From Brucella pseudintermedia (GTDB lineage: Bacteria > Pseudomonadota > Alphaproteobacteria > Rhizobiales > Rhizobiaceae): a stretch of 64,000 bases of DNA. Both the position numbers and the translations under genes were made by a program. Below are positions 29,142 through 38,269 of this stretch, one piece after another. Below the pieces are notes generated by a model, which saw only the letters and a list, made by a program, of their open reading frames with translations, ran no database searches and had not been told where the DNA came from. The stretch's first letter is position 1; each line of letters opens with the position of its first letter. Where the stretch lies: assembly GCF_042697365.1 (NCBI RefSeq), contig NZ_CP137604.1. One strand, written 5' to 3'.

Positions 29142-29798
29142 TCAGCTTCCGAGCGCAACCGCGACATTGACGGAAGCGGCGACCAGCACGGTGTTGAAGA
29201 AGAAGGACACGATGCTGTGCAGCAGCGTGATCTTGCGCATGTCAGGCGTTGTCACGCCGGTGTCGGAGGTTTGCGCCGTCATGCCGATGACATAGGCGAA
29301 ATAGGCAAAATCCCAGCCCGAAGGTTCCGGCGTGCCGGGAAACTCGAAGCCACCGCGACGGCGGCTGGCATGGCTGCTGTCGTCGCCGGCAGGTTGGCCT
29401 GGTTGCCAGTAAGCATGTGCATAATGCAGCGCAGCCATCATGTGAATGGTAAACCATCCGAGCGGCACCGATGCCAGCGTCATCACCAGTGCGAAGGCAT
29501 CAGCCTGCGGTTGCCGGTTGATCAGGATAAATAGCGAGACGACCGCCACAAGCACCGCTGCGAAGGTTACGAGAAAAATGATCCAGACGGGTTCATCGGC
29601 GCTTGCGGCGTGTTTTTTCAGGTGCGCTACGGTAAGCTTGGGCAACGCAAAGAGCGTCAGCGCGAGATAGAGCACGAAGAAGCAGTTGGCTCCGATGACG
29701 GGAGCGAGTTCCCTGTCGACAAGCCACGCAATGACGAAAGCTGCAACGCCGCCAAGAGCGCCGAGATAGAACGACATATGGCGGCGCAGCAAAAACAT
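29142..29798 (-). CDS. DUF1345 family membrane protein
   Basis: The 218-aa polytopic protein has about five hydrophobic segments: residues 11-27, 33-52, 72-92, 103-118 and 190-213. It carries the family-typical GWDFAYFAYVIGMTAQTSD stretch near residue 165. The function is unknown. It overlaps the upstream GNAT gene by one base (TGATG) and lies 20 bp before fghA, so it is translationally tied into the formaldehyde cluster. No ligand or transport role can be read. Confidence 0.82.
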   Translation of the reverse strand: MFLLRRHMSFYLGALGGVAAFVIAWLVDRELAPVIGANCFFVLYLALTLFALPKLTVAHLKKHAASADEPVWIIFLVTFAAVLVAVVSLFILINRQPQADAFALVMTLASVPLGWFTIHMMAALHYAHAYWQPGQPAGDDSSHASRRRGGFEFPGTPEPSGWDFAYFAYVIGMTAQTSDTGVTTPDMRKITLLHSIVSFFFNTVLVAASVNVAVALGS

Positions 29799-30271
29799 CA
29801 GGCAATGGTTTCCCTTGGTTCCAATCGCATATCGACATGCGGAATGCCGTCTTCGAGATATTCGTCGGAAATCGCCTCGAAGCCGAACGAGCCATAGAAT
29901 TTCTGCAAATGGCTTTGTCCGCCTAGTTCGATGGCCGTAACGGGAAAGCGGGCCTGCGCAAATTCGATGGCCTCTGTCATCAGACGCTGGCCGAGCTTGT
30001 AGCCGCGATAATCCGGCGCCACAACGACGCGCCCGATTTTCACCGGCTTCCCATCCTGTTCCGGCGGCAGAACCCGCAGCGATGCTGCAAGCTCTTCCCC
30101 GTCGAGAATGCGCAGGTGAAAAGCCTCGAAATCTTTGCCGTCAATCTCCGGATAGGGACATTTCTGCTCGACCACGAAGACGTCCACGCGCAGTTTCAGC
30201 ATCGCATAAAGCGCGCGCGGGGTCAGATTGTCGATTTCATCCCACCGGGAGACGAGAAGCTTTTCAGCCAT
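29798..30271 (-). CDS. GNAT family N-acetyltransferase, ElaA-like
   Basis: The 157-aa protein matches the ElaA subgroup of GNAT acetyltransferases. YAMLKLRVDVFVVEQKCPYPEIDGKD is present near the N-terminus. The acetyl-CoA loop is VAPDYRGYKLGQRLM. GGQSHLQKFYGSFGFE completes the fold. The acceptor is unknown. One-base overlaps (TGATG) link it to adhC upstream and DUF1345 downstream, a strong sign of a single operon. Confidence 0.87.
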   Translation of the reverse strand: MAEKLLVSRWDEIDNLTPRALYAMLKLRVDVFVVEQKCPYPEIDGKDFEAFHLRILDGEELAASLRVLPPEQDGKPVKIGRVVVAPDYRGYKLGQRLMTEAIEFAQARFPVTAIELGGQSHLQKFYGSFGFEAISDEYLEDGIPHVDMRLEPRETIA

Positions 30272-31383
30272 CAGTAAACAACCACCGAACGGATGGACTT
30301 GCCTTCATGCATGAGGTCGAATGCAGTATTGATTTCATCAAGCGGCATGGTGTGGGTGATAAGATCATCGATATTGATCTTGCCCTCCATGTACCAGTCC
30401 ACGATCTTCGGCACGTCGGTGCGACCGCGCGCTCCGCCAAAGGCAGTTCCTTTCCAGACGCGGCCAGTAACCAGCTGGAACGGACGCGTGGCGATTTCCT
30501 TGCCGGCTTCCGCAACGCCAATGATGATTGATTCGCCCCATCCGCGATGGCAGCATTCCAGCGCCTGCCGCATGACATCGGTATTGCCGGTGGCATCGAA
30601 GGAATAGTCCGCGCCGCCGTCGGTCAGGTCCTGAATGGCCTGCACCACCTTGTCATTGCCGATCTCGCGCGGGTTGATGAAGTCGGTCATGCCGAACTTT
30701 TTCGCCATTTCGACCTTGGCCGGATTGATGTCCACGCCGATGATCTTGTCCGCGCCCACCATGCGGGCACCCTGAATGACATTGAGGCCGATGCCGCCGA
30801 GACCGAACACCACGACATTTGAGCCCGGACGAACCTTTGCCGTATAAATCACCGCGCCAATGCCGGTGGTGACGCCGCAGCCGATATAGCAGATCTTGTC
30901 GAAAGGCGCGTCTTCGCGCACTTTCGCCACCGCGATTTCCGGCAGAACCGTGAAGTTGGAGAAGGTCGAGCAGCCCATATAGTGGAAGACTTCGCCGCCA
31001 TCGCAGGAAAAGCGCGTGGTGCGGTCGGGCATCAGGCCCTGGCCTTGTGTGGCGCGGATCGAGGTGCAGAGGTTCGAGCGCTGCGACAGGCAGGTTTTGC
31101 ACTGGCGGCATTCCGGCGTGTAGAGCGGAATGACATGATCGCCCGGTTTGACTGAGGTCACGCCTGCGCCCACTTCGCGCACGATGCCCGCCCCTTCATG
31201 ACCAAGAATGGCCGGGAATTTTCCTTCCGAATCGAGGCCCGACAGCGTGTAGGCATCGGTATGGCAAACGCCTGTCGCCATGATTTCGACCAGTACTTCG
31301 CCAGCCTTCGGACCGCCGATCTCGACGGTTTCGATGGTGAGCGGCTTCTTTGCTTCCCAGGCGACGGCTGCGCGTGACTTCAT
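30271..31383 (-). CDS. adhC: S-(hydroxymethyl)glutathione dehydrogenase / class III alcohol dehydrogenase
   Basis: The 370-aa zinc-dependent enzyme oxidises the formaldehyde-glutathione adduct to S-formylglutathione with NAD. Catalytic-zinc ligands are Cys40 (GVCHTDAYT) and His62 (GHEGAG). The structural-zinc cysteines are 92, 95, 98 and 106. The Rossmann motif is FGLGGIGLNVI. The gene (adhC/frmA) lies directly behind the frmR-type repressor and ahead of fghA, which provides the next reaction. The cluster is therefore a complete formaldehyde-to-formate route. Confidence 0.96.
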   Translation of the reverse strand: MKSRAAVAWEAKKPLTIETVEIGGPKAGEVLVEIMATGVCHTDAYTLSGLDSEGKFPAILGHEGAGIVREVGAGVTSVKPGDHVIPLYTPECRQCKTCLSQRSNLCTSIRATQGQGLMPDRTTRFSCDGGEVFHYMGCSTFSNFTVLPEIAVAKVREDAPFDKICYIGCGVTTGIGAVIYTAKVRPGSNVVVFGLGGIGLNVIQGARMVGADKIIGVDINPAKVEMAKKFGMTDFINPREIGNDKVVQAIQDLTDGGADYSFDATGNTDVMRQALECCHRGWGESIIIGVAEAGKEIATRPFQLVTGRVWKGTAFGGARGRTDVPKIVDWYMEGKINIDDLITHTMPLDEINTAFDLMHEGKSIRSVVVY

Positions 31384-31417
31384 GGCGATGTTTCCCTTCC
31401 AGTTGTGTGTTGCGCGC

Positions 31418-31705
31418 CTATTTCAGATAGGTGCGCAAAATCCGCATGATTTCGTCAATTTGCGTATCGGAGTCCGCCTTGGCTTCCTGACCGCCTCTGG
31501 CTTCCTGCGCAAACGTCTCGCGGAAATGACTTTCCAGCACTTCCGCCATCAGCCCGTTGGCCGCGCCTCGCAACGCCGCGATCTGCTGCAGCAGTGCCGC
31601 GCATTCCGTGCCAGCCTCCACCGCGCGCTCCAGCGCTTCGGCCTGACCGCGAATGCGGCGCAGGCGCGTCAGGGCGCGCTTCTTGTCTTCCGGCGAATGT
31701 GGCAT
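31418..31705 (-). CDS. frmR: FrmR-type formaldehyde-sensing repressor (CsoR/RcnR family)
   Basis: This all-helical 95-aa repressor closely resembles E. coli FrmR (RRIRGQ, LQQIAALRGAANGLMAEVLESH). The ATG at 31705, with GGAG upstream, is favoured over an upstream frame because it places Pro at position 2 and Cys at 35. These are the two residues that formaldehyde cross-links in FrmR. His60 is also conserved. The divergent operator-like palindrome at 31735-31749 lies just upstream. It should repress the adhC cluster until formaldehyde is present. Confidence 0.93.
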   Translation of the reverse strand: MPHSPEDKKRALTRLRRIRGQAEALERAVEAGTECAALLQQIAALRGAANGLMAEVLESHFRETFAQEARGGQEAKADSDTQIDEIMRILRTYLK

Positions 31706-31734
31706 GGAATCTCCCGATTTCAATGAAATCTATA

Positions 31735-31749
31735 TACTCCGGGGGAGTA
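31735..31749. promoter_or_regulatory. FrmR/CsoR-type operator
   Basis: TACTCC-GGG-GGAGTA is an inverted repeat with a G/C tract at the centre, the general form of CsoR/RcnR/FrmR operators. It sits 30 nt upstream of the frmR start codon, where binding would block the frmR-adhC promoter. The assignment combines the sequence with family knowledge. Confidence 0.75.
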
Positions 31750-31751
31750 CG

Positions 31752-32195
31752 TCAATCGCCGAACGCCAGCCGCAGGTGCAGAAGTGGATAGGGGCGTCCC
31801 TGGTCGTCTGTTTCCGAACGTCCGGTTTCGATAAATCCCATATGCCGGTAAAAGCCGACGCCTTGCAGGTTCTGCTCGTTTACATCGACGGTGAGAGGAC
31901 TGCCGACAGCCTTTGCATGGGCTATCATCAGTTTGCCAATGCCTTTGCCGCGCTGGTCGGGGGCGATGAACAGGCTGTCGATATGATGATCGCTCATGCC
32001 CATGAAGCCGACCGCCTTGCCGGCGTCTTCAATAAGCCAGACTTCGACATTGGGCAGATATTGCTCGGCCACCAGCTTTTCGATTTCCAGAAAATCGTTG
32101 CGGCTGAGGAAATCATGCGTGGCGAGAACGCTGGCGCGCCAGATTTCGGTCAGAGCGGGCGCATCCGCCTTGCTCGATTTTCGAATATGGATCAT
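31752..32195 (-). CDS. GNAT family N-acetyltransferase
   Basis: The 147-aa protein has the GNAT acetyl-CoA site IAPDQRGKGIGKLMI and the C-terminal NEQNLQGVGFYRHMGF motif, as in the YjaB/PhnO-like group. The ATG at 32195 has AAGGAG at the right distance. The frame continues far upstream without support. The acceptor is unknown. It ends two bases from the frmR operator, which therefore lies between its stop and frmR. It diverges from hrpB with a 56-bp gap. Confidence 0.86.
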   Translation of the reverse strand: MIHIRKSSKADAPALTEIWRASVLATHDFLSRNDFLEIEKLVAEQYLPNVEVWLIEDAGKAVGFMGMSDHHIDSLFIAPDQRGKGIGKLMIAHAKAVGSPLTVDVNEQNLQGVGFYRHMGFIETGRSETDDQGRPYPLLHLRLAFGD

Positions 32196-32251
32196 GTGCG
32201 CTCCTTGTGTGATAAGCACCAAAGCGAAGGCCTTATCTGACGGAAACTGCT

Positions 32252-34708
32252 TTGACGAGCCTGCCCGATCTTCCTGTGACACGAATTCTGCCTCGGCTGG
32301 ACGAGGCATTGACGCATCATGCGAGCGCAGTCCTCGTCGCCCCGCCCGGTGCAGGCAAGACGACACTGGTGCCGATCCATCTACTGAATGCCTCATGGCG
32401 CAAGGACGGTATGATCGTGCTGCTTGAGCCCCGCCGTCTGGCGGCACGCGCTGCCGCCCGCCGCATGGCGCAGCTTCTGGGCGAGGAGCCGGGTGAAACC
32501 GTCGGCTACCGGATGCGCCTTGAAAGCAAGGTGTCAGGGAAAACTCGAATCCTCGTCGTCACCGAGGGCGTTTTTGCACGCATGATCCTCGACGATCCAG
32601 ATTTGAAGGGCGTTGCCGCAGTTCTGTTTGATGAATTTCACGAACGCAGCCTCGATGCGGATTTTGGTCTGGCGCTGGCGCTCGATGTGCAGGCTGCATT
32701 GCGTGACGATCTCAAGATACTCGTCATGTCGGCAACGCTTGATGGCGCTCGTGTGGCATCGCTACTCGGTGATGCACCGGTGATCGAAAGCGAGGGACGC
32801 GCTTTTCCTGCCGATATCCGCTATCGCGACCGCAAGGCCGATGAACGGATTGAGGATGCGATGGCGCGGGCGATCCGCGACGCATTGGCGGACGAAACGG
32901 GCAGCATTCTGGCTTTCCTGCCGGGGCAGGGCGAGATTGAACGCATAGCGCGGCTTCTTGAAGGTCGTCTGCCGCCGAATGTGCTGCTCGCCCCGCTCTA
33001 TGGCGCGATGGAAGGTCGCGATCAGGATGCGGCGATCAAGCCTGCACCGGCGGGTCATCGCAAGGTCGTTCTGGCGACCTCGATTGCCGAAACCTCCATC
33101 ACGATTGACGGTGTGCGCGTGGTCATCGATAGCGGCCTTGCCCGCCTGCCGAAATATGAACCCGCTACGGGCCTGACCCGCCTTGAAACCGTGCGGACCT
33201 CGCGCGCGAGTGCCGATCAGCGGGCGGGGCGTGCCGGTCGTACCGAGCCGGGCGTTGCCATTCGCCTCTGGCATCAGGGGCAAACGGCATCGCTTCCCGC
33301 TTTCTCGCCCCCGGAAATTCTGGAAGCCGATCTTTCCGGTCTCGTGCTTGACGCTGCCGCGTGGGGTGTGACTGATCCAGCAACCTTGTCGCTGCTCGAC
33401 AAGCCGCCATTGCCTGCTCTCAAAGAGGCCAAGGCACTGCTTAGCCGGCTTGGTGCGCTTGATGATGCTGGACGCTTGACCGCAGATGGGGAGGCTATGC
33501 GCTCGCTTGCCCTGCCTGCACGCCTTGCGCATATGGTGGCGGAAGCTGGTAAACGCGGCGAGGCCCTGCGGGCGGCAGAGCTTGCTGTTCTTCTGACCGA
33601 GCGCGGTCTTGGCGGCAATGAGACCGATCTCGATACCCGCATGGCGCGGTTCCGCAATGATCGTTCTGATCGTGCCCAGCGTGCCAAAGGTTTGGCGAAA
33701 CGGTTGGCTGCAAATGTGCCCAACAAAGGCGAACCAGCCGGTTCAGGCGTTGGCCGTATGCTGATGGACGCCTATCCAGACCGTATCGCCAAAGCGCGTG
33801 GGGCAACGGGACAATTCCTGCTCGCCAACGGGCGCGGCGGCGAGGTCGATCCTGCCATCAGTTTGAGCCGCGCATCGTGGCTGGTGGTTGCCGATATGAC
33901 GGGCAAGGCGGGACGGGCGCGTATTCTTTCTGCTGCGGAAGTCAGCGAAACAGAAATCCGCGCTGCCTTGGGCGACAAAATCGAGAGTGGACGACAAGTT
34001 GTCTATGACCCGGAAAAGAACGCCCTGCGGACGCGCGAAGCCGTGCGTATCGGCGCTATCGCTCTCTCTGAAAAGCCGCTCGCCGCTCCTTCGGGAAGCG
34101 CTGCCGACGAAGGCGTGATTGCCGCCGTGCGTGAACACGGTCTTGATATTCTGCCTTGGGGCAAGGAGACGGACATCCTGCGCCGACGGCTTGGCTGGCT
34201 TCATCGCGGCCTGGGCGATCCCTGGCCGTCGATGGATGACGAAGCGCTTCTGGAAAGGCTTGAGGACTGGCTGCTGCCCTTCCTGACGGGGGAAGCCCAG
34301 CTCGACCGCATTCCAGCGCATGTGCTGAAAAACGGCCTGTTGAGCCTTGTGCCGTTCGACCTCCAGCGCAGTGTCGACCAGCTTGCACCGACACATTTCG
34401 AAGTGCCGACCGGATCGAATATTCCGATCCGTTACGATGCGGAGGAGCCGGTTATCGCGGTGCGTGTGCAGGAACTGTTCGGCCTCGGCATGCATCCGGC
34501 CATCGCCAATGGCAAGGTGCCGCTCTTGCTGGAGCTTCTTTCTCCGGCCCACCGTCCGATCCAGATAACCCGCGATCTTCCCGGCTTCTGGAAAGGCTCA
34601 TGGGCGGATGTGCGTTCCGATATGCGCGGCCGTTATCCGAAGCACGTCTGGCCGGAAGACCCCGCCAACGCTGAAGCAACGCGCCGCGCCAAGCCGCGTG
34701 GTACCTAG
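32252..34708 (+). CDS. hrpB: ATP-dependent RNA helicase HrpB
   Basis: This 818-aa DEAH-type helicase has motif I PPGAGKTTLVP, motif II DEFH (LFDEFHERSLD), the SAT motif, and SADQRAGRAGRTEPG. The C-terminal HrpB-specific region includes DDEALLERLEDWLLPFL and WPEDPANAEATRRAKPR. It has a non-ATG start. TTG at 32252 fits the protein's beginning (MTSLPDLPVT), with GTG at 32276 as an alternative. The cellular role is not established in general. The assignment to HrpB is firm. Confidence 0.92.
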   Translation: MTSLPDLPVTRILPRLDEALTHHASAVLVAPPGAGKTTLVPIHLLNASWRKDGMIVLLEPRRLAARAAARRMAQLLGEEPGETVGYRMRLESKVSGKTRILVVTEGVFARMILDDPDLKGVAAVLFDEFHERSLDADFGLALALDVQAALRDDLKILVMSATLDGARVASLLGDAPVIESEGRAFPADIRYRDRKADERIEDAMARAIRDALADETGSILAFLPGQGEIERIARLLEGRLPPNVLLAPLYGAMEGRDQDAAIKPAPAGHRKVVLATSIAETSITIDGVRVVIDSGLARLPKYEPATGLTRLETVRTSRASADQRAGRAGRTEPGVAIRLWHQGQTASLPAFSPPEILEADLSGLVLDAAAWGVTDPATLSLLDKPPLPALKEAKALLSRLGALDDAGRLTADGEAMRSLALPARLAHMVAEAGKRGEALRAAELAVLLTERGLGGNETDLDTRMARFRNDRSDRAQRAKGLAKRLAANVPNKGEPAGSGVGRMLMDAYPDRIAKARGATGQFLLANGRGGEVDPAISLSRASWLVVADMTGKAGRARILSAAEVSETEIRAALGDKIESGRQVVYDPEKNALRTREAVRIGAIALSEKPLAAPSGSAADEGVIAAVREHGLDILPWGKETDILRRRLGWLHRGLGDPWPSMDDEALLERLEDWLLPFLTGEAQLDRIPAHVLKNGLLSLVPFDLQRSVDQLAPTHFEVPTGSNIPIRYDAEEPVIAVRVQELFGLGMHPAIANGKVPLLLELLSPAHRPIQITRDLPGFWKGSWADVRSDMRGRYPKHVWPEDPANAEATRRAKPRGT

Positions 34709-34802
34709 GGTCCGGACCTAATCCCGGCCTGCGACCGGATAACGCAGTTTCGCTTGCTTTCTGGTCCGGGCTTGCCTCATAAGGGCCTGACGAGGGACGT
34801 CA

Positions 34803-36095
34803 ATGCACGCAGAATTCGAGAATCGCGCTTCCAATCTTTCGCGCCGCCCGCGCCTGACCACGCTGGTACGTGTCCGCTGGCTAGCCATTGCCGGACAAAC
34901 CGCCGCAGTCATGTTCGTGGCGCTTTATCTGCAGTTTCCTTTTGCCGTCGGCGTTTGCTTTGCGCTGATCGCCTGTTCGGCGTGGCTCAATCTTTATCTG
35001 GCCTTCCGCTTTCCAACCAACCATCGGCTCAATCCGGCGGCGGCAAGTCTGGTGCTGGCATTCGACATTCTGCAGCTGGCAGGACTTCTTTATCTGACCG
35101 GCGGGCTGCAAAACCCCTTCGTTATCCTGATGATCGTGCCGGTCATCATCTCGGCGACGTCGCTTTCTGCCCGCCATACGCTTGTGCTCGGCTTGCTGGT
35201 GGTTGCCTGTACATCGGTGCTCACCATCAGGCACGAACCGCTGCCCTGGTATCCCGGCGAAACGCTGAATTTGCCATTCCTGTTTGTGATCGGCATCTGG
35301 TGCGCCATCATTTCAGCGCTCGGTTTCACTGCCGTCTATGCCTACCGCATCGCCGAGGAAGCGCGCCAGTTGGGCGACGCATTGAGCGCCGCCGAACTTA
35401 TTCTCCAGCGTGAACAGCATCTGTCGGCACTGGATGGACTGGCTGCTGCAGCCGCCCACGAACTGGGCACCCCGCTTGCAACCATTGCATTGGTGGTGAA
35501 GGAAATGCAGCGCGCCCGCACCACCGATCCGGGCCTTGCCGAAGACATTGCCCTGCTTCACTCCCAGACCCAGCGCTGCCGGGAAATTCTCCAGCGGCTG
35601 ACCAGCCTATCGTCCGAAGGCGAAGAACATATGTCGCGCCTGCCGCTTTCCTCGTTGATTGAAGAAGTAATCGCGCCGCACCGCAACTTCGGCATCACCA
35701 TCGACGTGCAAAAGACGGAAGGTCCGAAGCCGGAACCGGTCACCCGGCGTAATCCCGGCCTGCTCTATGGCCTGGGCAATCTGGTCGAGAATGCCGTCGA
35801 TTTCGCGCGCGGAACGGTCAATGTCACGTGGGGCTGGACTGACGGCAATGTGAGCGTGATCATTCAGGATGACGGCGAGGGCTTCAAACCGGAAATCCTC
35901 GACCGGATCGGCGAGCCCTATATGACAAGCCGCGACAATACCCGGAATGGCGGCGGTTTGGGTCTGGGCCTGTTCATCGCGAAAACGCTGCTGGAACGTT
36001 CGGGCGCGCATATCACCTTCCGCAATCGGAGCAATCCGGGGCAGGGCGCGGAGGTGAAGGTGATCTGGCCGCGTTCTGCATTTACGTCCGTCTGA
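34803..36095 (+). CDS. prrB: Redox sensor histidine kinase RegB/PrrB/ActS
   Basis: The 430-aa membrane kinase has six N-terminal transmembrane segments. The ubiquinone-sensing heptapeptide GGLQNPF lies at 100-106. The phospho-acceptor is His219 in AAHELGTPLATI, and the N/G1/G2 boxes are NLVENAVDFA, DDGEGF and GLGLGLF. Cys259 in QRCREILQRL lies at the position of the redox-active Cys265 of R. capsulatus RegB (inference from motif context). The start has GAGGG upstream. With regA it controls energy and microaerobic metabolism. The 94 bp before it hold only a short GGTCCGGACC palindrome. Confidence 0.94.
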   Translation: MHAEFENRASNLSRRPRLTTLVRVRWLAIAGQTAAVMFVALYLQFPFAVGVCFALIACSAWLNLYLAFRFPTNHRLNPAAASLVLAFDILQLAGLLYLTGGLQNPFVILMIVPVIISATSLSARHTLVLGLLVVACTSVLTIRHEPLPWYPGETLNLPFLFVIGIWCAIISALGFTAVYAYRIAEEARQLGDALSAAELILQREQHLSALDGLAAAAAHELGTPLATIALVVKEMQRARTTDPGLAEDIALLHSQTQRCREILQRLTSLSSEGEEHMSRLPLSSLIEEVIAPHRNFGITIDVQKTEGPKPEPVTRRNPGLLYGLGNLVENAVDFARGTVNVTWGWTDGNVSVIIQDDGEGFKPEILDRIGEPYMTSRDNTRNGGGLGLGLFIAKTLLERSGAHITFRNRSNPGQGAEVKVIWPRSAFTSV

Positions 36096-36294
36096 AGCGT
36101 ATTTTTCAGGCGGGCCTAAGGATCTTCTATCACATCCTTGTGTCCGGCTTTCAAAATAGTGTGATATTACAAAGAGTTGCATTTCTGCGACGTGAGGAGG
36201 AGCGCTGAAATTGCTTCAACAATTCAGTGGCTATTTGACTTTTTGACGCAGGGGTATCAATAAGGAAAGAAAAATACAGGCAGGAAAGCACCCG

Positions 36295-36858
36295 ATGGAC
36301 GACTTGAAGCAGGAAGACACCGAAGCCATAGGCAACGATCCGACCCTCCTTCTGGTTGATGACGACAAGCCTTTCTTGCAGCGCCTTGCCCGCGCCATGG
36401 AGAGCCGGGGTTTTCAGGTGACAACCGCGGAATCGGTTGAGGAAGGCATCGCCGCCGTCAAGGCTGCTGCGCCGGCCTATGCGGTCGTGGATATGCGGCT
36501 CGGCGATGGCAATGGTCTCGACATCATCGAAGCGATTCGCTCGCGCCGTGCCGATACGCGCGCAATCGTTCTTACCGGCTACGGAAATATCGCAACCGCT
36601 GTGAATGCCGTGAAGCTCGGCGCCATCGATTATCTGTCGAAGCCTGCCGATGCTGATGAGGTCTTCGCAGCATTGACCCGCCGTCCCGGCGAAAAGGTCG
36701 CGCCGCCGGAAAATCCGATGTCCGCCGACCGGGTTCGCTGGGAGCACATTCAGCGGGTTTATGAAATGTGCGAGCGCAATGTCTCAGAGACCGCACGCCG
36801 TCTCAACATGCACCGCCGCACATTGCAGCGCATTCTGGCCAAACGCGCGCCGCGTTAA
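36295..36858 (+). CDS. prrA: Response regulator RegA/PrrA/ActR
   Basis: The 187-aa partner of the RegB kinase has a receiver domain with the acidic VDDD (21-24), phospho-acceptor Asp66 (VVDMRLGDG) and Lys in YLSKPAD. The Fis-type helix-turn-helix ERNVSETARRLNMHRRTLQRIL is the nearly invariant RegA DNA-binding motif. AGGAAAG lies upstream of the ATG. The 199-bp gap after regB suggests regA also has its own promoter. That gap contains an 18-nt motif repeated near 56031. Confidence 0.95.
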   Translation: MDDLKQEDTEAIGNDPTLLLVDDDKPFLQRLARAMESRGFQVTTAESVEEGIAAVKAAAPAYAVVDMRLGDGNGLDIIEAIRSRRADTRAIVLTGYGNIATAVNAVKLGAIDYLSKPADADEVFAALTRRPGEKVAPPENPMSADRVRWEHIQRVYEMCERNVSETARRLNMHRRTLQRILAKRAPR

Positions 36859-36864
36859 ATCAGG

Positions 36865-37359
36865 TCAATCAATTTCGGTTTCGGGCACATCGAGACCGGC
36901 GAGTTCGGCGATTGTCAGCCGGGCCGCGCCTGCCCGTGCAAAGCGCAGCATCAGCGCTTTTCGCGTTGCACCGGGCAATTTATGTTCCGGGGCATCGCGC
37001 ATGATTTCTGCTCCATATCCGTCTGAGAGAATGAAGCCGCATTCTTGCGGAAAGATTTCGCTTGGAACAGCCGGATGGGTGGCGAAGAACAGCCGGTCGC
37101 AATAGGCACGATATTCGGGCCATTTACGGTCCGCCTTCCAGTCCTCAATGGATGATTTTATCTCCACGATCCAGATTTCGCCCTTGCGGTTGACCGCGAT
37201 CAGATCGGCGCGCCGGCCTGATGCCAGCGGCAATTCGGGCAATGTGGCAAGCCCCATTTGCAGAAAAAGGCGCTGGACGCCGCGCCGCACAAGCATGGCG
37301 TTCTCTGACTGCCTGCCGTCGGAAAGAGGATGGGTCTGGTTGGGAATCACAATGGGCAT
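36865..37359 (-). CDS. MmcB family DNA repair protein
   Basis: The 164-aa protein has a PD-(D/E)xK-type nuclease core. Asp52 lies in RRADLIAV, and Glu67-Ile-Lys69 in WIVEIKSS. The downstream WPEYRAYCDRLFFAT and QECGFILSDGYG are family-typical. MmcB in Caulobacter belongs to the SOS-linked mutagenesis network. The ATG at 37359 gives the usual N-terminus, but its ribosome binding site is weak. It converges with regA, with six bases between the stops. Confidence 0.84.
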   Translation of the reverse strand: MPIVIPNQTHPLSDGRQSENAMLVRRGVQRLFLQMGLATLPELPLASGRRADLIAVNRKGEIWIVEIKSSIEDWKADRKWPEYRAYCDRLFFATHPAVPSEIFPQECGFILSDGYGAEIMRDAPEHKLPGATRKALMLRFARAGAARLTIAELAGLDVPETEID

Positions 37360-37595
37360 GGCGCATTTTGTGCGTGGTTTCACGGTGAAACAATCGGAAA
37401 TCAAGCGTGTGCGGTGCAAAAAACCGCCGCAAGGCGCTGAAACATGGCCAAAAAATGGCCTAATCAAGGAATTTTCAATTTACGGTTAACGTCTGGTTAA
37501 CAATACTGCCGCATCTTCAACGACAACGAACGATTCGCATCTATCTCCGGCCCATCGCGGTCCCATTGACGGAATGAACCAATCTGGGGGAATGC

Positions 37596-38216
37596 ATGAA
37601 GTCTCGCGTCCTAAATCTGGCGGCGGCTCTTTTTCTGGGCAGTGTCGTCGCAGGCTGCTCGACAGCAGGCGGCACATTCTATACCGCTTCCTATTCTTCG
37701 GTCACCGATGCCGGCTATGTTGTCCCGGCGATCCCGAGCGAAAAGATTCAACCGCAATATCGTCGCCAGATCGTCAAATATCCAACAGACGAAAAGCCGG
37801 GCACGATCATTGTCGATACGCGCGAAAAGTTCCTTTATTTCATCATGCCGGAAGGCAAGGCCATGCGATACGGCATTGGCGTCGGCCGCGAAGGTTTTGA
37901 ATGGTCCGGTACGGCGCGCGTCGCCATGAAGCGCGAATGGCCGACCTGGACACCGCCTTCGGCCATGATCAGGCGCCAGCCGGAACTTGCAAAATATCGC
38001 AATGGCATGGACCCCGGCCTGCGTAACCCGCTCGGCGCGCGCGCCCTGTATCTGTATAACAAGGGTGGTGACACGGGCTATCGTCTGCATGGAACGCCGG
38101 AATGGTGGTCCATCGGCAAGGCAATGTCTTCGGGCTGCATCCGCCTCATGAATCAGGACATTATGGATCTTTACGACCGCACCGAACAGGGCGCGAAAGT
38201 CATCGTGAAGCAATAA
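37596..38216 (+). CDS. L,D-transpeptidase lipoprotein (YkuD domain)
   Basis: The 206-aa envelope enzyme has a lipoprotein signal peptide (hydrophobic 5-20, lipobox VAGC with Cys21). Its YkuD catalytic domain spans about 65-205. The active site is Cys181 in SSGCIRLMNQD, with the conserved HGTPEWWSIG before it. Such enzymes form 3-3 peptidoglycan cross-links or attach proteins to peptidoglycan. In Brucella, L,D-transpeptidases link Omp25-type barrels to the wall, but whether this paralogue does so cannot be read. GGGGG precedes the ATG. Confidence 0.92.
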   Translation: MKSRVLNLAAALFLGSVVAGCSTAGGTFYTASYSSVTDAGYVVPAIPSEKIQPQYRRQIVKYPTDEKPGTIIVDTREKFLYFIMPEGKAMRYGIGVGREGFEWSGTARVAMKREWPTWTPPSAMIRRQPELAKYRNGMDPGLRNPLGARALYLYNKGGDTGYRLHGTPEWWSIGKAMSSGCIRLMNQDIMDLYDRTEQGAKVIVKQ

Positions 38217-38220
38217 CGAC

Positions 38221-38253
38221 ATGAAAAAGGCCGCTTCGAGCGGCCTTTTTCAT
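38221..38253. terminator. Bidirectional terminator after the L,D-transpeptidase
   Basis: GGCCGCT (38229-38235) pairs with AGCGGCC (38239-38245), flanked by A5 and T5 and by further pairing ATGA/TCAT. It lies between the convergent transpeptidase and nfu genes and can serve both. Confidence 0.9.
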
Positions 38254-38269
38254 GACAATCAAATGCAAC

